A stretch of 64,000 nucleotides of DNA, taken from the NCBI RefSeq assembly GCF_008831285.2, contig NC_045141.1, positions 16,974,106-17,038,105 on the forward strand. The letters run 5' to 3'. Positions 1 through 10,116 of this stretch are shown piece after piece (position 1 is the first letter of the stretch; every line of letters begins with the position of its first letter). The DNA is from Nymphaea colorata (lineage: Eukaryota; Streptophyta; Magnoliopsida; Nymphaeales; Nymphaeaceae). The position numbers were made by a program, and so were the translations under genes. The notes under the pieces were generated by a model. The model did no database searches, was not told the DNA's origin, and saw only the letters and a list, made by a program, of their open reading frames with translations.

Positions 1-3000
1 GAATGAATGGGACAGAAGGAAGGGAGAGCGGGTTATGACCTCTCTTCAAGTTAGTGGAAAAATAGCCACTGCCCCTAAAAAAGAGTGATGGTTGGCAACA
101 GTTGTAAGGAAAAGTAGATTCCTTCTAGCTTATCCAAATGACTCAAACAATGAGTAGGATGAACCAGGAACTGTCAAGATTTTGCAAACTGTCTATTCTA
201 AATTCCACCTGGATTGGAATTGGAATTGATATTAGACCAAGTCTAAGTCCAATAAAATGGCCCATCTGTACAAGAACTCAACAAGCTTGTTTGATATGAA
301 GAATATTATGTCTAATTTTGGAACACATATTCAACTACATCAATTACACATGTTTCGGAAAATATAACATTCTTGTTATCAGAAATATAGTGTGGCTATC
401 AATGCATTAAAAAATGCTCAGAGTTATATGGTTCTAGTATCGAGATTTTGATGGATAGAGATGTCCATGCCATAGATTGGACTTCCACTCATTCCAAATA
501 TAATCCGGATAAAAGTTGAGGATACGTACTTCTGCAGATTTGGATTCATATTTAATGGATTGAACTCTTAAACCTAATGGGATCGGATCCACGCACCATG
601 GTTTTACATAGCAACTCAGGTCTATTTTTTTTGCCAATAAACGGCCATGTAAGGCCTTTCTTTGTTTCATTTTAAGAAAGAACAAGGAAAAATAATGTCT
701 TTTCAAAAAAATGTGTTCTCTGTGACTATGATATATATATATTCTCATTGCACCCGCACCTTTTTTTTTTTTTTTTGAAACTTGTTGCATCAGCACCCGC
801 ACCCATGTGACATAGGTCTGATGTTCTCACCGCACTTGCACCCAATTTTTTTTAAACTTGTCGCATCAGTACCCTCACCCACACCCAATTTTTTTTTAAA
901 CTTGTCGCATCAGTACCCTCACCCACACCCAATTTTTTTTTAAACTTGTCGCATCAGTACCTGCACCCACGCCCAATTTTTTTATTTATCGCATCAGCAC
1001 CCGCACCTTGCACCCATGTGACATAAGTCTGATATATAAAGGTTAGGTAGCTACCTACTACCTATCTGCATACATATGAACCCATTCACCTTAGGGCATC
1101 AGGCTCATGTTTGACTCAAGATTGACGCAGCCAAATTTTTGTATGTGTGCTTTTATATCACATACTTGGATTCATTAACCAATGCTTGTAAACAATCTTA
1201 ATGTGGTGATTTTTCTGTACATTTTTCTAATTTTCTTTTGCATTTAACGTCGAAACTTCAGTGATATGGTTTTTTGCTGTTTGGCTTTTCCAGTCAATTG
1301 ATTCTTCCATGTTTATTAGTTGTATAAGTTGCTTTCTTTGTCTATCGTGTTGATGTTTGGATTTGATTTTGATTAATTGTGTTTGCATTTATTGATTAGC
1401 AAAAGACAATTGTTGCTATGACATTGTTTCTCAATGCACATAGGCAATGGTATTCTAAAAAAGGCAGTGTGCACAACATAGATAATTGGTCCCTACAACC
1501 CTATAAATCTTACTGTACAGTGAAAAAAATGTAGTTCTTCTGTATATTCCTAATACATATACATACATATATATATATCGTTCTCGTCTTATAATCCTTT
1601 TGGCCTCCCATCTCTAACTGCTATAATTTTCACTCATGTTGAAACTATTTGGAAGCCCTCTAATACTTTCAACAAATTTTCTCCTTCAGATTGCACTGAA
1701 CTTTGAATACATGTCAAAAGAAAGGAATGAAAATATGACAGATGGTTGAGATTCAAATGTCCCTCAAACTTAAAAGTTCCCTTTTCTAGGATTCATTTCT
1801 CATCAATGCCTCAGGTTCCTGTTGGGAGTCATTTATTTGGTTTTCACATTTTTCTTTTCTGCGAATATCATTCATATTGCAGAATGTTAAAGTGCATATT
1901 TTGCTGCAACATTGCAACTGTTGAGAAGGTCAGTCACTTGAAATGATGATTGGTGTAACTTATCTGGATAATAGGTCAAATTGTTGCCTTTGGCATTTTG
2001 AGGCTAGCAGAACCCAACTTTAAGTTGCATTATTTTGTCCAGATTTTCTCATCGACTTTTAGCAGCAAGGATGTCATTGATCCTATTATAATGAGAAAGC
2101 TCTGCCATTGGAGAATAAGGACGTTTAATGGGCGTTGTCGAAGAAAAGGGTTATCTTTTGGGACGTTCACCTTGGAGACTTTGTACCTTGTCTTTCATTG
2201 TCTTTTCCAATTTATTGCTGAATTTTGACACAATAATGTTATTAATATTTACCATCGAAACAAAGTTTTACAATTTCATAAAAGTAAGAAGCGTTTTTTT
2301 GTTCCTCTTCTAATATTCTGTTGTTGGATTCCATGTATATCTCCTCTACGAGCGGAGCTTGTGACAAAATCCTTCACAAAATTCTTAAATGTTTCATCTG
2401 CAACTTTAGGTTGCCAGTTCTTGTTCACGTTGCGTACCCTGCGTTTGTGACATGGCAGAGACATCCCGACGCACTTTAGCAGCTTTATTTTTGCTATGAC
2501 GTCAGACCAAATCTATAATGGTGATGCATTTGAATTGAATGGTTTATGGAGAACTTTTTTTTTTTAATTGTTCTCTTTATGCCTCCGCTTGAAAGATTTT
2601 TTTGCTGAAAACCTGGACTCCATGACTTGTAGGATCCCCACATTGAGGGAGTAGATAGTTAAGAGTCTTTATTAAGTCCATAGTTTAGCAGCTTCCGGGA
2701 ATCATAATGGAACAGTAATGACTAGAATAGAATGATTTTCATGTTCCACCTAGATCATGCTGTCATGGTTTTAAAATTTTTCCTGATCATGATCAATATA
2801 GATTGTTGATGTTAGCAACGTTGGTTTTGGATCTCTCTCTCCCATATTCAGCCCCTGCATCCGGGGCTGGGACTGAAGTTTCTGATAATAAGAGCTAACC
2901 ACGATCATGATTTGATGAATTTGTTACTACCTTCCTCTGTTTCCACTTAGCTTTCGTTTTGAAGCTTGTTGTTCCCCTCTCAAACACTTGTTGGGAGATG

Positions 3001-3145
3001 GTAATATCTTTGAACATTGGCTTTAGTTTTCATCTCGCTCTCTCTCTCTATTCACATAGAACACTAGAAAATACTCCAAACAAGTTTTTCCAGCATGAAG
3101 TCTTAGCTTATGCAGCGTTATAATAAAACTGTTCTTGTTTTTCAG
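1..3145. other. Intergenic or unassigned sequence with a minisatellite
   Basis: AT-rich sequence with only short open frames lacking recognisable domains. It contains the 44-bp minisatellite at 756-1010 (own entry) and a short (AT)n tract near 1564-1578. The 3' edge ends in a good acceptor (pyrimidine-rich then CAG at 3143-3145) leading into the SKIP35-like exon, so part of this stretch may be an old intron of that fragment. The upstream exons of the ankyrin gene were looked for and not seen. Confidence 0.5.
756..1010. repeat. Minisatellite, about 44-bp unit, 4-5 copies
   Basis: A unit of the form ACCCAA-T(8-9)-AAACTTGTCGCATCAG-TACCCTCACCCAC recurs head to tail, with the inner copies nearly identical and the outer ones diverged. 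The outermost copies carry the longer flanking motif CACCCATGTGACATA-GTCTGAT on both sides (about 801-823 and 1012-1034), so the array sits inside a duplicated border. Copy number probably varies between individuals. Confidence 0.85.
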
Positions 3146-4411
3146 ATCGCTCGTCTGAATAACCTGGATATAGATGCTCTGGAATTTGCGTGCCAATTCT
3201 GCAAGATAAGCACGAAGGAATATCTAGTAAGGGAAGGAAATGCTACCGAATACTTGAGACCTCTCATTCGAGCTGCAGACAGAGGGTGCATGCAAGTCGT
3301 TAGTTGGCTTCTTGGAAAAGGTTGCACAGATATGGAGCTCTGTCTTGCCCTCACAGCTGCAATCTCAAGCTGCCAAGTTGACGTAGCCAAATATCTGTTA
3401 GAGAACGTTGAAGGCGACATTCTCTCAGCATTTGGCATAGACATTGTTAAGGCAGCTGGGAAACGAAGCCCCAACTTGTTAACAGGGTGGGCTACCTGAT
3501 GGAATCTACGTATGAATTGTTGAGCACATTGTAAGATCAGGAGAGAAAGGTGCCAGTCCAGAGCTAAGAGCATTTATGTCCAAGATGTGGACTAAAAATG
3601 CATTTCTTCAGGGCAGGAAATTCGCTGAAGTCACTACCTGAATTTGGCCAGAGTTATGAAGAAGGGCGCGTCACCCATTCGTCTTACTGATTTGCCAGTG
3701 CACATCCAGGTAATTTGAGCTCATTGTTCAACAATATGCATGACAAGTTCCCCAATCTGCTGCATCATCAATATGACACTTTCATTTGGTTGTTCTGCCT
3801 GATGACTCAAGGCTACGTTTGGGAGCCGGAGTTGAAATGGAGAGGACAATGGAGCAAAAGAAAAGCAGGGACTTGAGTAGATTTGTACTGATATCGTCCC
3901 ATCCCCACTCCCATTTACATTTCTAACTCCCAAAGCAATGCCCCGAACAGCTATTAGAAGTAACTCTGGGTGTGTGGGGGTGCATTACATAACTCATCAA
4001 ACTTGAATTCACATTTCCCCTCTCATCCAGGGCCTTCAAACAGCTTCTAGTCAAGGGAAATGAAGCTAAACCATCCACATCATGTAGGCTTCTCGACTTT
4101 TACCTTTACGGAGCCATGTGCATATCAGATTATGGAATGCAACTCGAAACTGCATGATTCCCCACAGATTGGTCTCTGATGTAATAAGAATATTGCAGGT
4201 CGGAATTGCATACTATTCAGTGTACAGTGAATGCGTTGCAGCCGCAGGGCAGCTCCTTTCACAGTGGCTGAAACTGCAGCTTGTAGAGGCTTTCTGGAGG
4301 CTCCGCGGTGAAAACATCGATGACCTCATGACTCGTTCGATGGAGGAACTGGTTGCCAATCTGGAGGGTTACTTGGCTGCTTTCCTCATTCGGACCAGTT
4401 CTTCACCTTAA
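3146..4411 (+). pseudogene. SKIP35-type ankyrin-repeat gene, truncated and frameshifted 3' fragment
   Basis: The translation resembles the C-terminal part of plant SKIP35 (SKP1-interacting partner 35, an ankyrin-repeat protein tied to SCF ubiquitin ligases). The exon from 3146 encodes IARLNNLDIDALEFAC, then RAADRGCMQVVSWLL and MELCLALTAAISSCQVDVAKYLL, all typical of the family. After about 3480 the homology continues only by changing frame: near 3485, near 3530 (ASPELRAFMSKMW segment) and near 3640 (ASPIRLTDLPVHIQ segment). A normal intron follows (donor after 3709, acceptor before 4199), then an open terminal exon with VAAAGQLLSQWLKLQLVEA, stopping at 4411. The family is about 600 residues long; the N-terminal two thirds are absent. 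Retention of the intron argues against a processed copy, so this looks like a duplicated gene fragment that decayed. Assembly errors could in principle mimic the frameshifts, but three in 200 bases is unlikely. Confidence 0.75.
3811..3943. mobile_element. Candidate MITE with imperfect inverted ends, inside pseudogene intron
   Basis: The left end reads GGCTACGTTTGGGAGCCGGA and the reverse complement of the right end reads GGCATTGCTTTGGGAGTTAGA. Both share the CGTTTGGGAG-like core common at ends of plant MITEs. It lies within the intron of the SKIP35-like fragment. No clear target-site duplication was found, so the class is open. Confidence 0.35.
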
Positions 4412-5502
4412 TCGTCTCCTTCTGCGGGAACAATTATTGGGAAATAATTCTGTATTGGAGACTCCGCTATCCAAATCATTACATGATAGATCGATCTCTC
4501 CCTCCCTCCCTCCTTCTAGTTACAGAGAGTGGCGGTAAATGAGCCAGCTAGAGCTTGTCCATGCTCAAGAAACCGAGCATTGCGAGCTCAAGCCCAAAAC
4601 AGGTGGGTTTGGTCAGAGTTGGCATGAAATGCCATGCTTTTCTTTCTGTTGCCACCTCTTGTCAAGCATCAGGCAACACAGTTCTGTTCCGCTAACAATT
4701 ATTGTGTCAAAGAGAAAAATGTTTGCAGTTGTGCAACAAGTCCTTTGAAGACTGAAAAAGAATCACAATTACAAGATAAAAGTGCATAATCGACTGGTTA
4801 ATGTGTCTGCAGCTGGTCCAACGATGAAGACTCCTTATCTGTTTCAGATTTCAATGTCAATGAAATGAGCTTCCTGGACAAAACCAGTACTCTCATAGAC
4901 AAAAAAAAAAATTAATGATAGGTACAAGGAACCATGGATAAAAGTTATCAAGGAATCTTGATGTTGGTAACTGGCACCACGAGCTGCAATGAATGAATCC
5001 ACCAATCACCTCTAGGACCTCAACTTTTTGGGTGTTTGTCCATTTGTCTTCGTGAAAATACAAGATTTCTTAGTTGCAACAAAAGTAGCTAGGCTAATGC
5101 TTGTTCTTCATGAACGAACTCATGAAGATCACATTGGTAAGACACAAAATAAGCACTTGATCATGCAGAGCTGATGGCACCTAAATTAAGTGCATTCTCC
5201 CACTTGTATCCCCATGCCCAAGCATCCATAGTCACAAGATCTTTGTTGCCAACATAAGTATATGTGAGGAAAACTGTCGTAGTATATAAAAATTCTAGGC
5301 AAGTTTATTGACTAGTGTCCTACAAGTGTGAGCATGCTTATTGCATAAATTTTAAAATGTATATAAATGAATATATAAGAAACCTAAAAAGTATGCGATT
5401 TGATGAGGCTACAAATGAGGAAATGAATATCTATTTTCTTCAAAATAGTACCTTTAAATTACATGATCAATCAACAATAGAAGAAGTAATGGTTCGAGCA
5501 CC
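4412..5502. other. Intergenic, nothing recognised
   Basis: Between the SKIP35-like fragment and the 3' end of the mTERF gene. Open frames here are short and without domain resemblance; a CCCTCC-type pyrimidine run lies near 4497-4515. The last part should contain the 3' UTR of the mTERF gene, which reads toward this interval. Confidence 0.5.
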
Positions 5503-6567
5503 TTAAGCGCAATAAACAGCCTGCCCCGAGCCGTCTCTACAGGGAGACCCGACGACGGTCTCGTACCATAGAGGTGAGCTGCTCAACGGCTGAGATGATC
5601 CCACGCACACCTCTATCTTCTCTCTGAACCGCTCATCGGTCAGCCTGAGCATGACGGCCAGCGGCAGCCTGACACGGTTCTCGACCGATACCATGTGTCT
5701 CGGCTTTATCCGGTTCTCGAGACTGAAGGAGAAGTACTGAGGGAAATCCCTCAGCTCGTCCATTCCCCTCTGCATGTCGTTGACAAGGAACTCGAATTTA
5801 GGGCGTAGATTGGTCTCCACCCCGTAGCAGAAGAGCGGCGGGAACCGCCTCACCATCGAGACGGCGTCCCTGCGGGAGAATCCGACACGCTGGAAGAACT
5901 CGAGGCGGGGGACGAACTTCTCCTCGGCGTCGCAGGAGAGGAGTGCCGTGTGCTTCCTCACGTCGGCGATCCCCAGAGACTGCAGGAAGTAGAGGGTGGG
6001 CCGGAGGCGGTCGGGGACGCTGCAGGCGAGCAGTCTCGGCCGTCGGTTGATGACCCCGCGCAGGTCGTCGCCGGAGACGCCGACCTCGCGCAGGAGGAAG
6101 GTGAAGACGGGGAGGACGTCGTCGCGGACGCTGGACTCGAGAACCTCCGGGCACAGATTGAAGATGCGGCCGAGCTCGGAGTCGGGGAAGCCGTTGGAGC
6201 GGAGGAAGTCGACGACGGAGAGGATGCGGTCGAGAGGGGCGTCGATGGCAGAGGGGCGGGCGTCGGCGAGGTGGAGGACGTCGACGCCGATGGATTCGAG
6301 GAAGAGCAGCTTCTCCTGGAGAATTGGGCGGGAAGAAGGAGAGGGGGAGGTGATGATGGGGTTAGGGATTCGGAAAGGCTTCTTGAGCGAGATGGAGGAG
6401 GAGGAGGAGGAGGAAGATGGGGAAGAGGTGGAGGGAGGATTGTGGGGAGGGCGTACGGAGGCGGGGATAGAGGTGGGTAGGGGAGGGGCGGAGAGGAGGT
6501 GTTGGTGTTTGGGAATGGCGGTACGAGTAGCTGCTATGGAGTTGCAGAGACCAAGCGTTTCCGCCAT
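5503..6567 (-). CDS. mTERF domain protein, plastid/mitochondrial (SOLDAT10/EMB93-like)
   Basis: Intronless gene of 354 residues. mTERF proteins bind organellar nucleic acid through about 30-residue helical repeats and act in transcription, termination or RNA processing in chloroplasts or mitochondria. The first 75 residues are rich in Ser, Pro and Thr with few acids, as expected of an organelle transit peptide, and include a serine run encoded by a GGA/TCC triplet repeat. From about residue 85 the repeats follow: LLFLESIGVDVLHL, IFNLCPEVLESS, INRRPRLLACSV, LRPTLYFLQSLGI, MVRRFPPLFCYGV, and near the end FPQYFSFSLENRIKPRH, a segment typical of plant mTERFs. Overall it is closest by memory to SOLDAT10/EMB93 (At2g03050), but the plant family is large and the subgroup is an inference. 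The start at 6567 is the first ATG giving a full transit peptide. The coding region is far more GC-rich than its surroundings, which creates long open frames on the opposite strand. Confidence 0.88.
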   Translation of the reverse strand: MAETLGLCNSIAATRTAIPKHQHLLSAPPLPTSIPASVRPPHNPPSTSSPSSSSSSSSISLKKPFRIPNPIITSPSPSSRPILQEKLLFLESIGVDVLHLADARPSAIDAPLDRILSVVDFLRSNGFPDSELGRIFNLCPEVLESSVRDDVLPVFTFLLREVGVSGDDLRGVINRRPRLLACSVPDRLRPTLYFLQSLGIADVRKHTALLSCDAEEKFVPRLEFFQRVGFSRRDAVSMVRRFPPLFCYGVETNLRPKFEFLVNDMQRGMDELRDFPQYFSFSLENRIKPRHMVSVENRVRLPLAVMLRLTDERFREKIEVCVGSSQPLSSSPLWYETVVGSPCRDGSGQAVYCA

Positions 6568-6699
6568 TCGTCTACATCTCTCTCTGTGTCTCGCTCTGCG
6601 GCCCCGGGTGAGGAGTGAGGGCCGAGTAGGACGGAGAAGATTTTGTTGCCATTTTTTTAAGCTTTTATTTTGCTTCCAATTGGTTGGCTTAGGATAAGG

Positions 6700-6876
6700 C
6701 TAAATTACCGGGATGTTCATCGCAACTTGGTCAGTGTCGTCACTCTAGCCTTTGACCGTTGGAGCGGCTTCTTCCACAAGGCTTCGGGTCGCCCCGGCCC
6801 GACCATCCAAGACCCAGACTTGTCTTGTCTATAATAAAATTAAAAGAAAATACAGATTACTCAACCAGCCCTGTTG

Positions 6877-6919
<43 letters not shown>

Positions 6920-8173
6920 GGAGTTTATATTTATTATTATTAGGCCACCAATATTTTGACGGACCTAATCTGAAATCCAAAATTGTGTTGTAGCCCGGGC
7001 CTAGCTCGGGCTGAATATCTCACTACTACCAGATGGGTAGGCCTCGGTGTCGGGTCGGGTCGGCCCGGCCCGACTAGCTGGGCCGAGAAAAACCCTTTAC
7101 CGGGCCTGGCCCAGACTTATTTACGATAGCCTTTTCATTTGAGTGCTATTTTTTGTTGAGATTTTAGAAACACGCTCACTTTTTTTGGCTTCTCGATTTA
7201 GAGTTTGTTCCAAAACATATACTTTAGAAACTTATGTTTCAAAACACAATATTCTTATCAAACACCTTTTATGTGTATGTTAAGTACAATGGAATGTGAA
7301 AAACGTGGTGCCAATTGATCTCAATTCATTGTTTAATACAAGCTTTTCCAAAGTCGAGCCAAACTTTCAGCAGCCCAAACTTTTTATGGTTCTACTCCAA
7401 TCTTTGAGGTAGATTCATAAAACACTCATCACTGCCAATTAGCAACCCCTAACCCCTGAAGTAGCTTACAAACAACATTGAGCTCATTTCTGTTATATTT
7501 TATGATGTGAAATCTATCAAAGCCCAAACCACCAAATGTGTCCACTTCTGGCACTCTGACCCATCACAAAAAGCCAAAAAACAGAACCTAGTTTTTCTAT
7601 TGCCTAACAATGTTTGCTATGATCTACGAGGCCATTTGGCAACAATAACATATCGTTATTGCTTCATGAATCATTTTCAAAAAATAGAACAAATCTATTG
7701 AATACTACTTGTAATAGTATTCAATGAGTCGATGCCCTTGCAAAACCTGAGTACAAAACAGCACTGTTTGAAGAGGAAGCAGTTTGCAACCTCAAGCGTC
7801 TCCACGCGAATACCACAGAAATCAGCTCCTTCCAGCTCCCGATCAGACAGCTCTCCGGTCGGTCTAGGTGAAGACAACTACTATCTCGCCGAGAGTCCTC
7901 AAAACAAAAAGTATACGATTGATCAACTCCTCACAAAATTACAGGAATAAATCCAAGGTGAAGAAGCGTCACCGAATAGTAATAGGACCCCAGGAGTGAA
8001 CGAAAGTGGGGTAGAATAAGCTTCGATTCACGTCGAAGCACGTGCACTGCTCTAGGCAGTTTACACTCCAGCTTCTCCTCCGTAGTAGCACCTCGGGATA
8101 GGATATCACCAAGGCAAGAACAATATCAATTCAAGAAGGATATACAGAAATGAAAGGCACGAGTCACGGATCA
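6700..8173. other. Intergenic with (TA)n tract and GC-rich CCCGGCCCGAC repeat relics
   Basis: Contains a (TA)n microsatellite at about 6883-6916 and two GC-rich stretches (about 6783-6812 and 6990-7125) with repeated CGGGTCGG/CCCGGCCCGAC words, a composition seen in plant transposon remnants. A 72-aa open frame at 7732-7950 has no recognised relative. Upstream of 6600 lies the presumed promoter and short 5' UTR of the mTERF gene. Confidence 0.45.
6883..6916. repeat. (TA)n microsatellite
   Basis: Uninterrupted TA dinucleotides in the upstream region of the mTERF gene. Confidence 0.95.
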
Positions 8174-8955
8174 TCAACGGATTATCAGAGTCACCGAAAT
8201 TGACAAGCAGTTTTGGGAGGCAGGTGAAGATCCCCTTCGCAGGTGTGTTCCGACAACGTCAGGAGACAGTGCTTCTTTGAAGACTTCCCAAGTGGGATTC
8301 GTTTGGGTCTGCTTGAACCTGTGGTACCATTGCCACACCTCGTATTTGAAGTAAAGAGTGGAGAATAGGATCCAAGCTTCCTGATTTAGGCCTAGGCGTC
8401 TGAAGTACTGTTCCACTTTAATTGCCCACTTTTGTGCCTCTTTTCCATCGAAGTCGGGAGGATCGTTCCGCTGGTCATTGGGTTTCTTTGTTTGCCTCTC
8501 GGGCTGTTGTTCCCCTTGGCTTCTTTGATATTCCCCTTTTCTTTCTAACCGTGAGCTTGAGGACTTTAAGCATGTGGGGTCTAGTTTCTCAATCGTTTGG
8601 CATTGCTCAGATCTTACCCCAGCTGTGAAACCGCTTTTTGAAGCAGGTTTAGTGGGTTTCACTCTTGATGGTATCGGTGGTTTGTTCCCAACAGAACCGC
8701 AACGGTTAGCAACTTTTTGTTGCTGCTGAAGTTTGGGTTTGATATCGGCCTGAATCTTCCTTATTTCCTCTCGCAACCTATACGTTGCTGACAGGGAATC
8801 CTTCAATGGTTTCTTTGGAGGTTGCAGATTTTGGTTCTCTGTTTTCAGTGGAGAACCATTTCCAAGGTTGCCCTGTTTTTGTGAATCTGGTCTCCTTTCT
8901 AGATCTGAGACTGCAGAAATATCTTTCAGGTTTTCCCCCCTTTTCTAGTTAACAT
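8174..8955 (-). mobile_element. Ty3/gypsy-type gag fragment, frameshifted
   Basis: Reading on the minus strand from an ATG at 8953-8955, a gag-like frame runs to 8174 with a one-base slip in the G run near 8935-8940. The C-terminal half carries the retrotransposon gag signature: FDGKEAQKWAIKVEQYF, then a W-x-L-x-x-LYFKYEVWQWY stretch and TWEVFKEAL. The N-terminal half is Lys/Gln-rich and disordered in character. After about residue 250 the frame stops being gag-like; no protease, reverse transcriptase, RNase H or integrase follows on the low-coordinate side, so this is a fragment. LTRs were not identified. Confidence 0.7.
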
Positions 8956-9040
8956 GGTGTCGACTCGTAGCATTTCTGTCCGAGTGTTGCTGGGTTTGGT
9001 AGCCAAGGTTTACGTCAGGCTGAATTTGCTTAGAGTTGCA

Positions 9041-10116
9041 TCATTCTCCTCCTTTGCGAGGTATCATTTCCACTACATATTGTCTAGGTGAGTCTCCTAT
9101 TTTAAGCGTGTCACCCAAGTAGATACGCATGTAGTGCTTGGGCCTAACTTCATACTCGGAAACGCTCAGCTTTCCCGTAATAGTCACGTTAGTCACATAT
9201 ATTTTTCTGCTCACTTTATTAATCTTCAGCTCCAAGTGGTAATCATGGATGCTGCGATGGAAAAAGATCAAGTCACCATTCGGACTTCACCCACCCTCGA
9301 GGATCTCAGTCTTAGGATCCTCTTCCATTTCTGATGCGCTAAGCAACATCATGTCTTTCAGACATTTCCCATGTAAACACACGTGGGAACTAGATCTATC
9401 ATCGGAAGTGTTGCACCATTGTCTCTCTTATCATATCTGAAATTATGCCTCTCGCGTTCAGTTTTACCTCCTTTTTCCTGACCCTTTAGTTCATCAAAAC
9501 TGGTAGGAGTAGAGCCTAACGATTGGTTTGGCTGCTCTTTCTTATGGTTGTATCCTTCCTCACTAGTTGCCCCCATGGTTCGTGTTATGAGCTGTTGTAT
9601 TCTCTTCAGGAGGTCGGGTATGTTTAATGGGGCAGCTTCTTTAGACGTCTCATGGGAAGTGCTTGGTGAGTTCATGACTTGGTTAGGCTGCGTTCCATTG
9701 GCCATCATTTGTCCCATTTTGGGCTGATTTATCCGCATGTTAGTTTTCAAATTCCCACTTGATTTTGGTTGGCTGTGGTACAATGTTGGTGTAGCCAAAG
9801 TGAACCCGTGATTCCATTGAGATGAATAACCGAAATGCTCATTTGAAGATGGTTCCCCATAGTCGTTATCTCATTCTTCGCAAGACTCATCACTTGACTG
9901 CTCATCCTCATTGTCACAGCCTTCTTCCTCGAACTGATCAGAGGTATTACGGTTGGAACCATACTCACTCTCATCACCCCTCTCCTCAATAGGATCGCAG
10001 GCCTCACTAGTGTAAGATGGCTCATACTCATCTAAATCACTATAGGAGCTTTGTTCCTCATATGAGCTGTAACCGCAGGCGGATTCCTCCTCAAAATGAC
10101 TATCCACCCCCATCAC
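9041..10116 (-). mobile_element. Upstream ORF region of the same retrotransposon remnant
   Basis: Three consecutive minus-strand open stretches lie directly upstream of the gag start: an acidic Ser/Tyr/Glu-rich segment (10116-9871), a Gln/Asn/Thr/Lys-rich segment (9798-9358) and a 76-residue segment (9271-9041) with FFHRSIHDYHLELKINK and YVVEMIPRKGGE. Same strand, near-continuous order and similar composition suggest one decayed leader ORF preceding gag. The family is not recognised. Stops and shifts separate the pieces, so it is inactive. Confidence 0.4.

Noticed and set aside
5950-6697. Long plus-strand frames of 176 and 233 aa
   Set aside because: They are antisense shadows of the GC-rich mTERF gene, with low-complexity Glu/Arg/Gly composition and no domain.
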